The translations under genes were made by a program, and so were the position numbers. Of a stretch of DNA of 64,000 nucleotides, positions 37,393 through 45,235 are shown piece after piece. The notes beneath the pieces were generated by a model. It made no database searches. It saw only the letters and a list, made by a program, of their open reading frames with translations, and was not told the origin of the DNA. This DNA is from Aquimarina amphilecti (GTDB taxonomy: Bacteria; Bacteroidota; Bacteroidia; Flavobacteriales; Flavobacteriaceae), in assembly GCF_900109375.1 (NCBI RefSeq), contig NZ_FOAB01000008.1, positions 96,520-160,519 on the forward strand. Direction: 5' to 3'. The first letter of the stretch is position 1; each line of letters starts with the position of its first letter.

Positions 37393-37896
37393 TTAAGGCA
37401 AATTATACTGATTATCAAATTTCGAATTATAGTATTTATTTAAAAAAATAGAAAAATTACTTGGACCTAAATCCCCGTGTTTATATGCTTTGTAAAGGTG
37501 TTCAAAATTTCGTTCTTTAGATGCTAAGTTTCCTGAATGATGAATTACTATATAAGGAGTTTTTGCTGCCAAATCTCCATGCACTGCAGCAGATGGATGG
37601 CCATACTTTCTTAAATATAATTCAATTTTTTGTAGATTAATTTTATTGGTTTGTAGCATCAATTGAAAAGCTTCTTTTCTTTCTTTACTATCATAACCAT
37701 ATACCATTTCAATATCATTAATCTGTTTACGCATCTTCCAATTCACTTGCTGTATTTCTTCTAAGAAAAATCTTCTTTCATCATTGGTAACCAGACCTTC
37801 TATTTCTCGCATAATATCCTGACTTACTGCATCCTTTTCCGTACAACTAGCTGATAGGATAAATAAGACAATTAAGTAAAATATAATTTTATACAT
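37393..37896 (-). CDS. Lipoprotein of unknown function, DUF6624-like (copy B)
   Basis: A 167-residue paralogue of the 36789-37355 protein. The lipobox is LSASC (Cys18). Shared sequence: LVTNDERRFFLEEIQ, GYDSKERKEAFQLM, LQKIELYLRKYGHPSA, HGDLAAKTPYIVIHHSGN and ERNFEHLYKAYKHGDL. It stops about 20 residues earlier than copy A at the C-terminus. First gene of the two-gene operon. A transcription terminator of the upstream gene lies before it. Function unknown. Confidence 0.78.
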   Translation of the reverse strand: MYKIIFYLIVLFILSASCTEKDAVSQDIMREIEGLVTNDERRFFLEEIQQVNWKMRKQINDIEMVYGYDSKERKEAFQLMLQTNKINLQKIELYLRKYGHPSAAVHGDLAAKTPYIVIHHSGNLASKERNFEHLYKAYKHGDLGPSNFSIFLNKYYNSKFDNQYNLP

Positions 37897-37914
37897 TGCA
37901 TTCGGGGATTATCT

Positions 37915-37946
37915 AAAAACTCCAAATATTAAGCTATTTGGAGTTT
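37915..37946 (-). terminator. Terminator after the secreted-protein gene 37970-38692
   Basis: Palindrome AAAACTCCAAATA/TATTTGGAGTTTT with a 6-nt loop, lying just downstream of the 37970 stop on the minus strand. Confidence 0.75.
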
Positions 37947-37969
37947 TAGCGTTTAACAAAATAATTTAC

Positions 37970-38692
37970 CTATAGAGTATCATAATATGCTACCAATCTA
38001 ACCAAATCCACTTCCTTCTTAAAGCTTAATTTTTCCTTATTTATATAACTTTTTAACTCACTTTGTTTACCAGGAAAAGACTTTACGATTTTTCTTTTAT
38101 TCATTTTAAGATATACCATCTTTCCATCAATCTCCATATAATATTTTTCATGATCCATAAACTTAGCTGGCTCATTTTTATGATAAGAAGTTTGTGCAAC
38201 TTTTGGATGTACAAATGTCTTCGTAAGTTCTTTGTACACATTGATTTTTGAATTACACCTAAGTTTTATTAGATACCCTTTTTTAGGTTTATTATTAGCA
38301 TCATTATATTCCTTATAATGATACTCTTGGCTTCCAATTCGGGCAAAAACCTTATCAGCCTTTATCATAGCACTAACATTCTTACTCTCAGGATGTTTTA
38401 CTAGTTCTACTTCATTAGTATAAACATTATACCTAACGAACATTCCTATTACTTTTTTCTCAAAACTTAGGTCTACTAATTCTCCTTGTCTAAATACTTT
38501 GTCTTCATAAGGTGATCCTATCGCTCCTTCAAGACTTACATTTTCAATTTCTCCAGGAGAATCTCTTTCTTTATAATCCAATGGCCTAAAAAGCTGATCA
38601 ACCGGTGTTAGTCTGCTTCTATCGATTCGATTCTGCGCTTGAATATTTGAACATAGTACTGCTACTACAATAAATAAAATAGTTCTTTTCAT
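37970..38692 (-). CDS. Secreted protein of unknown function, 240 aa
   Basis: I do not recognise a family. Residues 1-19 are a signal peptide (MKRTILFIVVAVLCSNIQAQ, cut after AQ). The mature part is basic with many Lys/Tyr and no Cys pair: a middle block KVFARIGSQEYHYKEYNDAN and a C-terminal block MDHEKYYMEIDGKMVYLKMN. It looks like a periplasmic or surface beta-rich protein common in Flavobacteriaceae. Monocistronic, with a terminator 24 bp beyond the stop. Confidence 0.7.
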   Translation of the reverse strand: MKRTILFIVVAVLCSNIQAQNRIDRSRLTPVDQLFRPLDYKERDSPGEIENVSLEGAIGSPYEDKVFRQGELVDLSFEKKVIGMFVRYNVYTNEVELVKHPESKNVSAMIKADKVFARIGSQEYHYKEYNDANNKPKKGYLIKLRCNSKINVYKELTKTFVHPKVAQTSYHKNEPAKFMDHEKYYMEIDGKMVYLKMNKRKIVKSFPGKQSELKSYINKEKLSFKKEVDLVRLVAYYDTL

Positions 38693-38849
38693 TTTTTACG
38701 ATTTTGATATTCCTTAATAAAAATAGCCAATAAAAAGTTTCTGTAATAGTCTTTTAACTTAATCAGACAAAATGCAAACTTCCTATCTTCTATTAATTAA
38801 TGTCTTTCATTCGAAAAATGTTACCACAAAAAATATTCCTTTTCAAAAA

Positions 38850-38879
38850 AAAACTCCAAATCAATTGATTTGGAGTTTT
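38850..38879 (-). terminator. Terminator of sdhCAB operon
   Basis: A perfect palindrome AAAACTCCAAATC/GATTTGGAGTTTT sits 30 bp beyond the sdhB stop. The stem resembles the terminator at 37915-37946. Confidence 0.8.
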
Positions 38880-38908
38880 ACTAATGCTTATTATGTTTAA
38901 TAAATAAA

Positions 38909-39655
38909 CTATCCTTTCATACTTGCTTTAAGGTACTCACGATTCATACGTGCTATATTTTCTAAGGAAATCCCTTTAGGACATTCTATTTCACATGCAC
39001 CTGTGTTTGTACAATTACCAAACCCTTCTTCATCCATTTGATTTACCATTGCCATTACACGATCAGTAGCTTCTACTTGACCTTGAGGTAACAATGCATA
39101 TTGAGATACTTTTGCCGATGTAAACAACATCGCAGAAGCATTTTTACAAGCAGCTACACAAGCTCCACAACCAATACAAGTTGCCGCGGCAAAAGCATCA
39201 TCTGCATTTTCTTTATTTACCGGAATTGCATTCGCATCTATTGTGTTTCCAGAAGTATTTACAGAAATATATCCTCCAGCATGCTGGATTCTATCAAATG
39301 CACTTCTATCTACCATTAAATCTTTTACTACAGGAAAAGCTTTTGCTCTAAAAGGTTCTATAAAAATTGTATCCCCATCATTGAACTTTCGCATATGTAA
39401 TTGACAGGTAGTAACTAATCTATCTGGTCCATGAGGTTCTCCATTAATCTGTAAAGAACAAGCTCCACAAATACCTTCTCTACAATCGTGATCAAAAACC
39501 ACTGGCTCTTCACCTTTAGTAATCAATTCTTCATTTAACACATCTAGCATTTCTAAAAAAGACATGTCTCCTTCAATTCCAGATATTGGATACTCTACTA
39601 TCTTTCCTTTAGATTGAGCGTCTTTTTGACGCCATATTTTTAATGTAAGATTCAT
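38909..39655 (-). CDS. sdhB: Succinate dehydrogenase/fumarate reductase iron-sulfur subunit
   Basis: A 248-residue iron-sulfur subunit carrying electrons from SdhA to the haem subunit. The [2Fe-2S] site is [17 protein letters not shown]; the first [4Fe-4S] is [15 protein letters not shown]; the last cluster is [15 protein letters not shown] near residue 220. The opening [20 protein letters not shown] fits the family. It lies 5 bp downstream of sdhA and ends the operon at a terminator. Confidence 0.96.
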   Translation of the reverse strand: MNLTLKIWRQKDAQSKGKIVEYPISGIEGDMSFLEMLDVLNEELITKGEEPVVFDHDCREGICGACSLQINGEPHGPDRLVTTCQLHMRKFNDGDTIFIEPFRAKAFPVVKDLMVDRSAFDRIQHAGGYISVNTSGNTIDANAIPVNKENADDAFAAATCIGCGACVAACKNASAMLFTSAKVSQYALLPQGQVEATDRVMAMVNQMDEEGFGNCTNTGACEIECPKGISLENIARMNREYLKASMKG

Positions 39656-39660
39656 AGCTT

Positions 39661-41676
39661 TTATTTATAAGAACGTGTTTTTAATTCAATGTTTTTAAAT
39701 ACTAAATCTTCTTTATGAAGTACAGCATCTTTAGGTTCTCCTTTGTATTCCCAAGCAGAAACATACTTAAAGTTTTCATCATCTCTCAATGCTTCACCCT
39801 TTTGTTCTCCTGATTGTTCTACAGATTCTTCTCTAAAATGTCCTCCACAAGATTCATTTCGATCCAAAGCATCTTTTGCAAATAATTCTCCTAATTCTAA
39901 GAAATCTGCAACTCTTCCTGCTTTTTCTAGCTCAGGATTCATACTATTAGCATTTCCAGGAACTTTTACGTTTTTCCAAAAATCCTCTCGTAAAGCTGCG
40001 ATTTCATCAATCGCTTCTTTTAACCCTTGCTCATTACGTGACATCCCACATTTATTCCACATAATCTTACCCAGTTTCTTATGGTAATAATCTACAGAAT
40101 GTTCTCCGGATCCAGCCATTAACTTCTCAATGCGATCTTTTACATCTTTCTCTGCCTTATCAAACTCCGGAGTATCAGTAGGAATTTTTCCAGTTCTAAT
40201 ATCGTGTGATAAATAATCACCTATTGTATATGGTAACACGAAATATCCATCAGCCAACCCTTGCATTAAAGCAGAAGCTCCTAACCTATTTGCTCCGTGA
40301 TCAGAGAAATTAGCTTCCCCAGCTGCATAACATCCAGGAACAGTAGTTTGTAAATTATAATCTACCCAAAGACCTCCCATTGTGTAATGCACTGCAGGAT
40401 AAATCATCATTGGTGTTTTATATGGGTTCTCATCTACAATCTTTTCATACATCTGGAATAAGTTACCATACTTATCTTCAATAACTTTTTCACCTAATTC
40501 TAGAATTTGGTCAGAAGTTGGATTATGAATTCCAGAGGTAAGCGCTTTTTCTTTTCCATATCGTTGAATTGCCGATGCAAAATCAAGATATACAGCCTCA
40601 CCTGTTTTATTTACTCCAAAACCTTCATCACAACGTTCCTTAGCAGCTCTTGATGCTACATCACGAGGAACTAAATTACCAAACGCTGGATATCTTCTTT
40701 CCAAATAATAATCTCTTTCTTCCTCCGCTAATTGAGTTGGTTTTAATTTACCCGTACGAATTGCTTCTGCATCTTCTTTTCTTTTCGGAACCCAAATTCT
40801 TCCATCATTACGCAAGGATTCTGACATAAGTGTCAGTTTTGATTGGTGATCTCCAGATACCGGAATACAGGTTGGATGAATTTGTGTATAACAAGGGTTT
40901 GCAAAAAAAGCTCCTCTTCTATGAGCTCTCCAAGCTGCCATCACATTACTTCCCATAGCATTAGTACTTAAGAAAAATACATTTCCGTATCCTCCAGTTG
41001 CAAGTACTACCGCATGTGCAGAATGACGTTCAATCTCCCCAGTAACTAAGTTTCTTGCTACTATACCTCGAGCTTTACCATCTATTTTTACAAGATCTAA
41101 CATCTCATGACGGTTGAAAGCTTGAATCTTTCCTCTATTAATCTGGCGGTTCATCGCAGAATATGCTCCAAGTAATAACTGTTGTCCAGTTTGTCCTTTA
41201 GCATAAAAAGTACGTGATACCAATACTCCACCAAACGATCTATTATCTAATAATCCACCATACTCACGTGCAAAAGGCACACCTTGCGCCACACATTGAT
41301 CTATTATATTTCCAGAAACCTCAGCTAATCTATAAACGTTTGCTTCTCTAGATCTATAATCTCCTCCCTTTACAGTATCATAAAAAAGACGATAATTAGA
41401 ATCCCCATCTCCTTGATAGTTTTTTGCAGCATTGATTCCTCCTTGTGCCGCAATAGAGTGCGCACGTCTAGGAGAATCTTGATAACAAAATGTTTTAACG
41501 TTATAACCAAGTTCTGCTAAAGTAGCAGCAGCACTTCCACCTGCTAATCCAGTACCAACAACGATAACATCAATATTACGCTTGTTAGCTGGATTTACCA
41601 GGTTAATTGTATTTTTATGTTTTGTCCACTTATCAGCCAGTGGACCTTCTGGTATTTTAGAGTCTAAAATTGACAT
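39661..41676 (-). CDS. sdhA: Succinate dehydrogenase/fumarate reductase flavoprotein subunit
   Basis: A 671-residue flavoprotein counted from the ATG at 41676 ([17 protein letters not shown]). The frame is open 60 bases further up, but that stretch overlaps sdhC and has no family match. The FAD-binding fold is [20 protein letters not shown]. The covalent-FAD region is [20 protein letters not shown]. Substrate residues lie in [14 protein letters not shown] and [13 protein letters not shown]. The C-terminal block is [20 protein letters not shown]. Belongs to the long B-type (SdhABC with one five-helix anchor) enzymes of Bacteroidota. Confidence 0.96.
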   Translation of the reverse strand: MSILDSKIPEGPLADKWTKHKNTINLVNPANKRNIDVIVVGTGLAGGSAAATLAELGYNVKTFCYQDSPRRAHSIAAQGGINAAKNYQGDGDSNYRLFYDTVKGGDYRSREANVYRLAEVSGNIIDQCVAQGVPFAREYGGLLDNRSFGGVLVSRTFYAKGQTGQQLLLGAYSAMNRQINRGKIQAFNRHEMLDLVKIDGKARGIVARNLVTGEIERHSAHAVVLATGGYGNVFFLSTNAMGSNVMAAWRAHRRGAFFANPCYTQIHPTCIPVSGDHQSKLTLMSESLRNDGRIWVPKRKEDAEAIRTGKLKPTQLAEEERDYYLERRYPAFGNLVPRDVASRAAKERCDEGFGVNKTGEAVYLDFASAIQRYGKEKALTSGIHNPTSDQILELGEKVIEDKYGNLFQMYEKIVDENPYKTPMMIYPAVHYTMGGLWVDYNLQTTVPGCYAAGEANFSDHGANRLGASALMQGLADGYFVLPYTIGDYLSHDIRTGKIPTDTPEFDKAEKDVKDRIEKLMAGSGEHSVDYYHKKLGKIMWNKCGMSRNEQGLKEAIDEIAALREDFWKNVKVPGNANSMNPELEKAGRVADFLELGELFAKDALDRNESCGGHFREESVEQSGEQKGEALRDDENFKYVSAWEYKGEPKDAVLHKEDLVFKNIELKTRSYK

Positions 41677-41686
41677 AATAGTGGTT

Positions 41687-42352
41687 TTAGTGATTATTAT
41701 TAAAATGAAGTACCAAGGATACAACGATAAATCCAAGAGGAATTACAATTGCAAATACTTTAGCAAATTTAGTTGCTCCAACAGAAAATTTATTATTAAA
41801 ACCAACTGATTGAAAAGAAGATGCAAAACCATGCCATAAGTGCAATGCTAAGAACACAAATGAAAGCACATATATTCCTGTTCGAACCGGACTTACAAAT
41901 TTCTCTAATAGTTCGTGGTAATAACGAGTAGGGTCTTCTGGTGCGAATTCCACATATTTATGTACCATTTCAGGAATCCAGAAATCGTAAAAATGTAATC
42001 CCAAAAATGCTAAAATCACTAAACCTGAAAGAATCATGTTTCGTGACATCCACGAAGCATTAGCTCCTCCGCTATACTTTGCATATTTAACCGCTCTTGC
42101 ATTTCTATTTTTTACTTCCAAAACGAATCCCATTATAAAATGAAAAACTACTCCAAAAATTAACACGGGTTGCAATGCAAACTGAACCAAAGGATTTGTC
42201 CCCATAAAATGAGACAACTCGTTAAAAGTATCCGGGCTAAAAATAGAAGTAAAATTGATGGTAAAGTGCTGTAATAAGAAAAACACTAAGAAAAGTCCCG
42301 AAAGTGCCATCGCAACCTTTCTAGCTATTGAAGATTTTATCAATCCACTCAT
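41687..42352 (-). CDS. sdhC: Succinate dehydrogenase cytochrome b subunit (five-helix, B-type)
   Basis: A 221-residue membrane anchor with about five helices and conserved haem-ligand-like histidines: [23 protein letters not shown] and LHLWHGF. It lies 10 bp upstream of sdhA. One such subunit anchors both haems in B-type enzymes, and no sdhD follows, as expected. First gene of sdhCAB, with a near-perfect promoter. Confidence 0.95.
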   Translation of the reverse strand: MSGLIKSSIARKVAMALSGLFLVFFLLQHFTINFTSIFSPDTFNELSHFMGTNPLVQFALQPVLIFGVVFHFIMGFVLEVKNRNARAVKYAKYSGGANASWMSRNMILSGLVILAFLGLHFYDFWIPEMVHKYVEFAPEDPTRYYHELLEKFVSPVRTGIYVLSFVFLALHLWHGFASSFQSVGFNNKFSVGATKFAKVFAIVIPLGFIVVSLVLHFNNNH

Positions 42353-42379
42353 TATTAAGAATGTTTAAAAATTTGATTA

Positions 42380-42411
42380 GCAAAAATAAGCTTCAAACTT
42401 GTTTTTAACAA
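42380..42411 (-). promoter_or_regulatory. Promoter of sdhCAB
   Basis: On the minus strand: TTG (42411-42409), 20-bp spacer, TATTTTTGC (42388-42380). This matches the Bacteroidota consensus TTG-N19..21-TAnnTTTG in full. The ATG of sdhC is 28 bp downstream, giving a leader of about 20 bp. Confidence 0.75.
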
Positions 42412-42691
42412 GATTTTGATACAGTAATACAGTATTTATAATGAATTAAAATAGAATTAAAATTTTGTTGAGGATTCATTACGAAATCGTTTGAAATATA
42501 GTACCAACTTTGAACAAAAGACAATTATCATTATACCAAAATGTTAATTTATACCTTAAACTTTAATAGAAATCTCACGTACCACTATTACATCAATAAG
42601 ATTAAATTGATATTTCAACTCTAATGCCGTAAAAAGAAGCCCTAAATCAGTTCATTATCGACTTCTATAAATATAAAAAAAGCAAAAACAT
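42412..42691. other. Intergenic region between sdh promoter and TPR-AraC gene
   Basis: AT-rich, with no ORF or RNA gene recognised. It separates two divergent promoters. Confidence 0.4.
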
Positions 42692-42699
42692 TACTTTTG
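42692..42699 (+). promoter_or_regulatory. -7 element for TPR-AraC gene
   Basis: TACTTTTG matches TAnnTTTG exactly. It covers the earliest TTG start codon of the ORF (42697), so translation more likely begins at the TTG at 42730. No convincing -33 TTG. Confidence 0.45.
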
Positions 42700-42729
42700 A
42701 ATAATACTCAAACTTTAATACATTATTTT

Positions 42730-44430
42730 TTGATTAAAAAAAACCTATTAATAACTGTTCTTCTAACATCTCTATGGTGCTTCGGGAAATCAACAACAAA
42801 AACATTCACAAATCAGTTAAATGTACCTGATAGTTTACAAAGCAAATCAGCACAGGAAATAATCAAATACATAGAAGCTTCTAATACTGAGCAAAGTATT
42901 ATATTAGAAGCTACTCTATCTAATCTTATTACGGATCTATCAATTTTGGCAGAGTATTACTATGATATTTCGGATACTTTTTATGAAAAAGAAAAAACAG
43001 GTCGTAGTAGGTATTATTTAAAAAAAGCCATCAATAATGCCAAAACTGCAGGAAATGATTCAATTTTAAGCAAATACTTTATCGGATTAGGTCACTCTTA
43101 TCTAAAAGATTGGAAAAATCAAAAATCATTAGACCACTATAACAAAGCATTAGACATTGCCAGCAAATATAAAAACATTCGGCATCAATATTCCGCTCAT
43201 TCTGGAATGGCAATAATCCTAAAGAGAATGAAAAAGCTAGATGATGCATTAGAAGTTTGTAAAGGTATACTAAAGCAAATCGAAAAATCTAAGGATAGAA
43301 ATACAATAAATCATGTGAGATTTCTCACCATTCTAAGTGAAGTATACTTGGATCAAAACAATTATGATTCTGTAATATATTATGCAGATCAAGGCTTAGC
43401 CATTAGTGAACCCTTAGATTATTCGATAGGATCTATTGATTTATATACCAAAAAGGGAATTGTTGCCCTAAATAGAAAAGAACTAGCTAAGGCGCAGCAA
43501 TATTTTCGCAAAGCCGAAGAAATCATTCTTACCAAAAACATCTCACAAAAAAAATCAATATTAAATATCAATTATTTCTTTGCTCATACTTTTATTGAGG
43601 AAAAAAAATACAATCAGGCTATTTCTTCTTTAAACAATAGTATATCTATTATTGAAGAAAAAGATACCAGAAACATTAGAGTTCTTGAAACTTACATTCT
43701 TCTAGCAGAGTGTTACACTAAAATTCAAAACACAAACGAAGCGACATACTGGTATCAAAAATCAAATAAATTACGAGACCAATTTCAAGAAGCAAAACAT
43801 CAAACTATATCAAAGATTAATAATCAAAAAATAAATAAATTAGAAAGTCAAATTGAACAACTTAAAAATGAAGAAATAAAACAAGCATATCACAAAAAAC
43901 TGATATTTTTCATTTTGATCACAGTTTGTTTGATTTTACTATTTTTTGTTTTCAAGTATTTTCAAAAACAAAAAAAGAATAACCAACAATTTAATCAATT
44001 AATAGAAAAGATAAACTCCTTAGAGTCTATAGATGTTGCTAAAAAAAAAGGTTTTGTAATTGATGATAAAAAAGTAAAGGATGTTTTAAATGGTTTAGAG
44101 AAACTAGAACAACAAAAATATTTTCTGCAAAAGGATTGCGATCTGCGATCTATAGCAAAAAAAGTAAAAACCAATACTACATATCTATCAAAGATTATTA
44201 AAACTCATAAAGCGGCTAGTTTCAATGATTACATCAATGAATTACGAATAGATTATGCTTTAAAAAGATTAAAAAATGATAAAAAATTCAGATCCTTTTC
44301 AGTTAAATCCATTGCTTTAGAGATTGGTTATAAAACGGATAATTCCTTTACCAAACATTTTAAATCCAAAACCGGATTGAACCCTTCTTATTATATAAAG
44401 AAAATAGATCATCAGAGGGAAAATTCCTAA
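42730..44430 (+). CDS. TPR-transmembrane-AraC regulator
   Basis: A 566-residue regulator if it starts at the TTG at 42730 (MIKKNLLITVLLTSLWCFGK, a signal peptide). An earlier TTG at 42697 lies inside the promoter -7 box, and no early ATG exists. Residues ~60-370 are helical TPR repeats (FIGLGHSYLKDWKNQKSLDH; YNKALDI; YFRKAEEI), then a coiled coil (KINNQKINKLESQIEQLKNE). One membrane helix follows at ~392-414 (IFFILITVCLILLFFVFKYF), and a C-terminal AraC HTH: DLRSIAKKVKTNTTYLSKII and LALEIGYKTDNSFTKHFKSK. So the TPR sensor is periplasmic and the DNA-binding part cytoplasmic. Two small GG-leader peptide genes follow at 183 and 548 bp downstream. Confidence 0.85.
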   Translation: MIKKNLLITVLLTSLWCFGKSTTKTFTNQLNVPDSLQSKSAQEIIKYIEASNTEQSIILEATLSNLITDLSILAEYYYDISDTFYEKEKTGRSRYYLKKAINNAKTAGNDSILSKYFIGLGHSYLKDWKNQKSLDHYNKALDIASKYKNIRHQYSAHSGMAIILKRMKKLDDALEVCKGILKQIEKSKDRNTINHVRFLTILSEVYLDQNNYDSVIYYADQGLAISEPLDYSIGSIDLYTKKGIVALNRKELAKAQQYFRKAEEIILTKNISQKKSILNINYFFAHTFIEEKKYNQAISSLNNSISIIEEKDTRNIRVLETYILLAECYTKIQNTNEATYWYQKSNKLRDQFQEAKHQTISKINNQKINKLESQIEQLKNEEIKQAYHKKLIFFILITVCLILLFFVFKYFQKQKKNNQQFNQLIEKINSLESIDVAKKKGFVIDDKKVKDVLNGLEKLEQQKYFLQKDCDLRSIAKKVKTNTTYLSKIIKTHKAASFNDYINELRIDYALKRLKNDKKFRSFSVKSIALEIGYKTDNSFTKHFKSKTGLNPSYYIKKIDHQRENS

Positions 44431-44550
44431 GTATTAAAAAAATAACTTCAATTTTTCTCTTTTTCATATACACCATGAAAAGAGCATTAAACTTTACCTT
44501 AATTACTTTAAAATACGGCACGAATCTTATGAATTGATCACGAATAAAAG

Positions 44551-44558
44551 TACCTTGA
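44551..44558 (+). repeat. TACCTTGA octamer, copy 1 (upstream of lanthipeptide-like gene)
   Basis: TACCTTGA 62 bp before the ATG at 44613, in the context TACCTTGATACAAGATTC. The same octamer recurs at 44870 and 45212, each upstream of the next gene. Possible regulator site or atypical -7 element. Confidence 0.35.
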
Positions 44559-44612
44559 TACAAGATTCAAATTGGAATATACTTAAAACAATTAATTTTA
44601 AAAATTAAGATT

Positions 44613-44771
44613 ATGAAAACAAAACAAGAAAACAAGATTTCGTTCAAAAAGCTTACTATTGCTAAAATTAACTTACATTCTATGACAAAAATAAAGGGCG
44701 GTGATTGTGATCCTATAAAACCAGATACTGATTCACATCATACGATGTGCGGATGTGATAATATACTTTAA
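44613..44771 (+). CDS. Class I lanthipeptide-like precursor peptide, 52 aa
   Basis: A 52-residue ORF, ATG at 44613, TAA at 44769-44771. The leader SFKKLTIAKINLHSMTKIKG has the Bacteroidota lanthipeptide/GG-leader form (KKLTxAKINxxxMxxIKGG), with GG at 29-30. The core, from D31, has cysteines at 32, 46 and 48 and Ser/Thr at 39, 41 and 44, the residues needed for thioether rings. Whether rings form is unknown: no LanB, LanC or peptidase-exporter gene is in the window. A strong terminator at 44812-44841 follows. It lies 182 bp behind the TPR-AraC regulator gene. Confidence 0.78.
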   Translation: MKTKQENKISFKKLTIAKINLHSMTKIKGGDCDPIKPDTDSHHTMCGCDNIL

Positions 44772-44811
44772 ATAGATAAAAAATTAATCTTTTTATTTAT
44801 AACTCTTTTTT

Positions 44812-44841
44812 ACATCCGTATTTTTCGAAAAATACGGATGT
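44812..44841 (+). terminator. Strong rho-independent terminator after lanthipeptide-like gene
   Basis: A 15-bp perfect palindrome (ACATCCGTATTTTTC and its complement) followed by TTTGTTTTTTT. Its presence shows that the small peptide upstream is a transcription unit. Confidence 0.88.
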
Positions 44842-44869
44842 TTTGTTTTTTTGAAGATTTATTTCGGTA

Positions 44870-44877
44870 TACCTTGA
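44870..44877 (+). repeat. TACCTTGA octamer, copy 2 (upstream of Cys-rich peptide gene)
   Basis: TACCTTGA in the context TACCTTGAGTACAGAATC, 108 bp before the ATG at 44978. The flank is also similar to copy 1 (TACA, then AGA/GAA, TC). Confidence 0.35.
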
Positions 44878-44977
44878 GTACAGAATCGTATTAGCTAATA
44901 TCTGATTTTAAAGGGGTAAACCGAAAACCCTTAACAGAGTAGGTGACAAATAGTATAACTCAAAAAAATACCAAATT

Positions 44978-45157
44978 ATGTTATCCAAAATTTTAGAACT
45001 AAAAGAAGTTAAGAAACTAAATAAAGCTGCAAAGCAATCTATCAATGGAGGTTATTATTGCAGAACCAATATTCCTTGTCAAACATCACAAGATTGTTGG
45101 GATTTTTCAGGTGATTTTTCCGATAAATGTAACCAAGGGTATTGCCACATATTTTAG
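44978..45157 (+). CDS. GG-leader Cys-rich small peptide, 59 aa
   Basis: A 59-residue ORF, ATG at 44978, TAG at 45155-45157. The leader MLSKILELKEVKKLNKAAKQ then SINGG (21-25) matches the leader of the 15696-15866 peptide position for position at M1, L2, I5, L6, V11, K12, L14, N15, K16, Q20, I22, N23, G24 and G25. The core, from Y26, has cysteines at 28, 34, 40, 51 and 56 (C-x5-C-x5-C-x10-C-x4-C). The pattern resembles small secreted disulfide peptides with a GxC end (NQGYCHIF). Terminator at 45185-45210. Export would need a C39-type transporter encoded elsewhere. Confidence 0.78.
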   Translation: MLSKILELKEVKKLNKAAKQSINGGYYCRTNIPCQTSQDCWDFSGDFSDKCNQGYCHIF

Positions 45158-45184
45158 ACACTAAACTTCACATTGCAATATTAT

Positions 45185-45210
45185 AACCCTGAAAATTTCA
45201 GGGTTTTTTT
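45185..45210 (+). terminator. Terminator after Cys-rich peptide gene
   Basis: AACCCTGAAA/TTTCAGGGTT with a T-run to 45210. It lies inside the open frame upstream of the next gene, which supports its start at 45236 rather than 45173. Confidence 0.82.
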
Positions 45211-45211
45211 A

Positions 45212-45219
45212 TACCTTGA
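45212..45219 (+). repeat. TACCTTGA octamer, copy 3 (upstream of aminotransferase gene)
   Basis: TACCTTGA, 24 bp before the ATG at 45236, just behind the terminator T-run. Confidence 0.35.
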
Positions 45220-45235
45220 CTTCTTTGTTTTATCT

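Noticed and set aside
39743-40087. Plus-strand 114-aa ORF inside sdhA
   Set aside because: It is antisense to a highly conserved catalytic subunit and has no protein-like motif.
41677-41736. Longer sdhA start at 41736
   Set aside because: The extra 20 residues lie inside sdhC and have no match to SdhA; the ATG at 41676 begins the known N-terminus.
45173-45235. Upstream start of the aminotransferase at 45173
   Set aside because: It would run through a clear rho-independent terminator (45185-45210); the ATG at 45236 is the better start.
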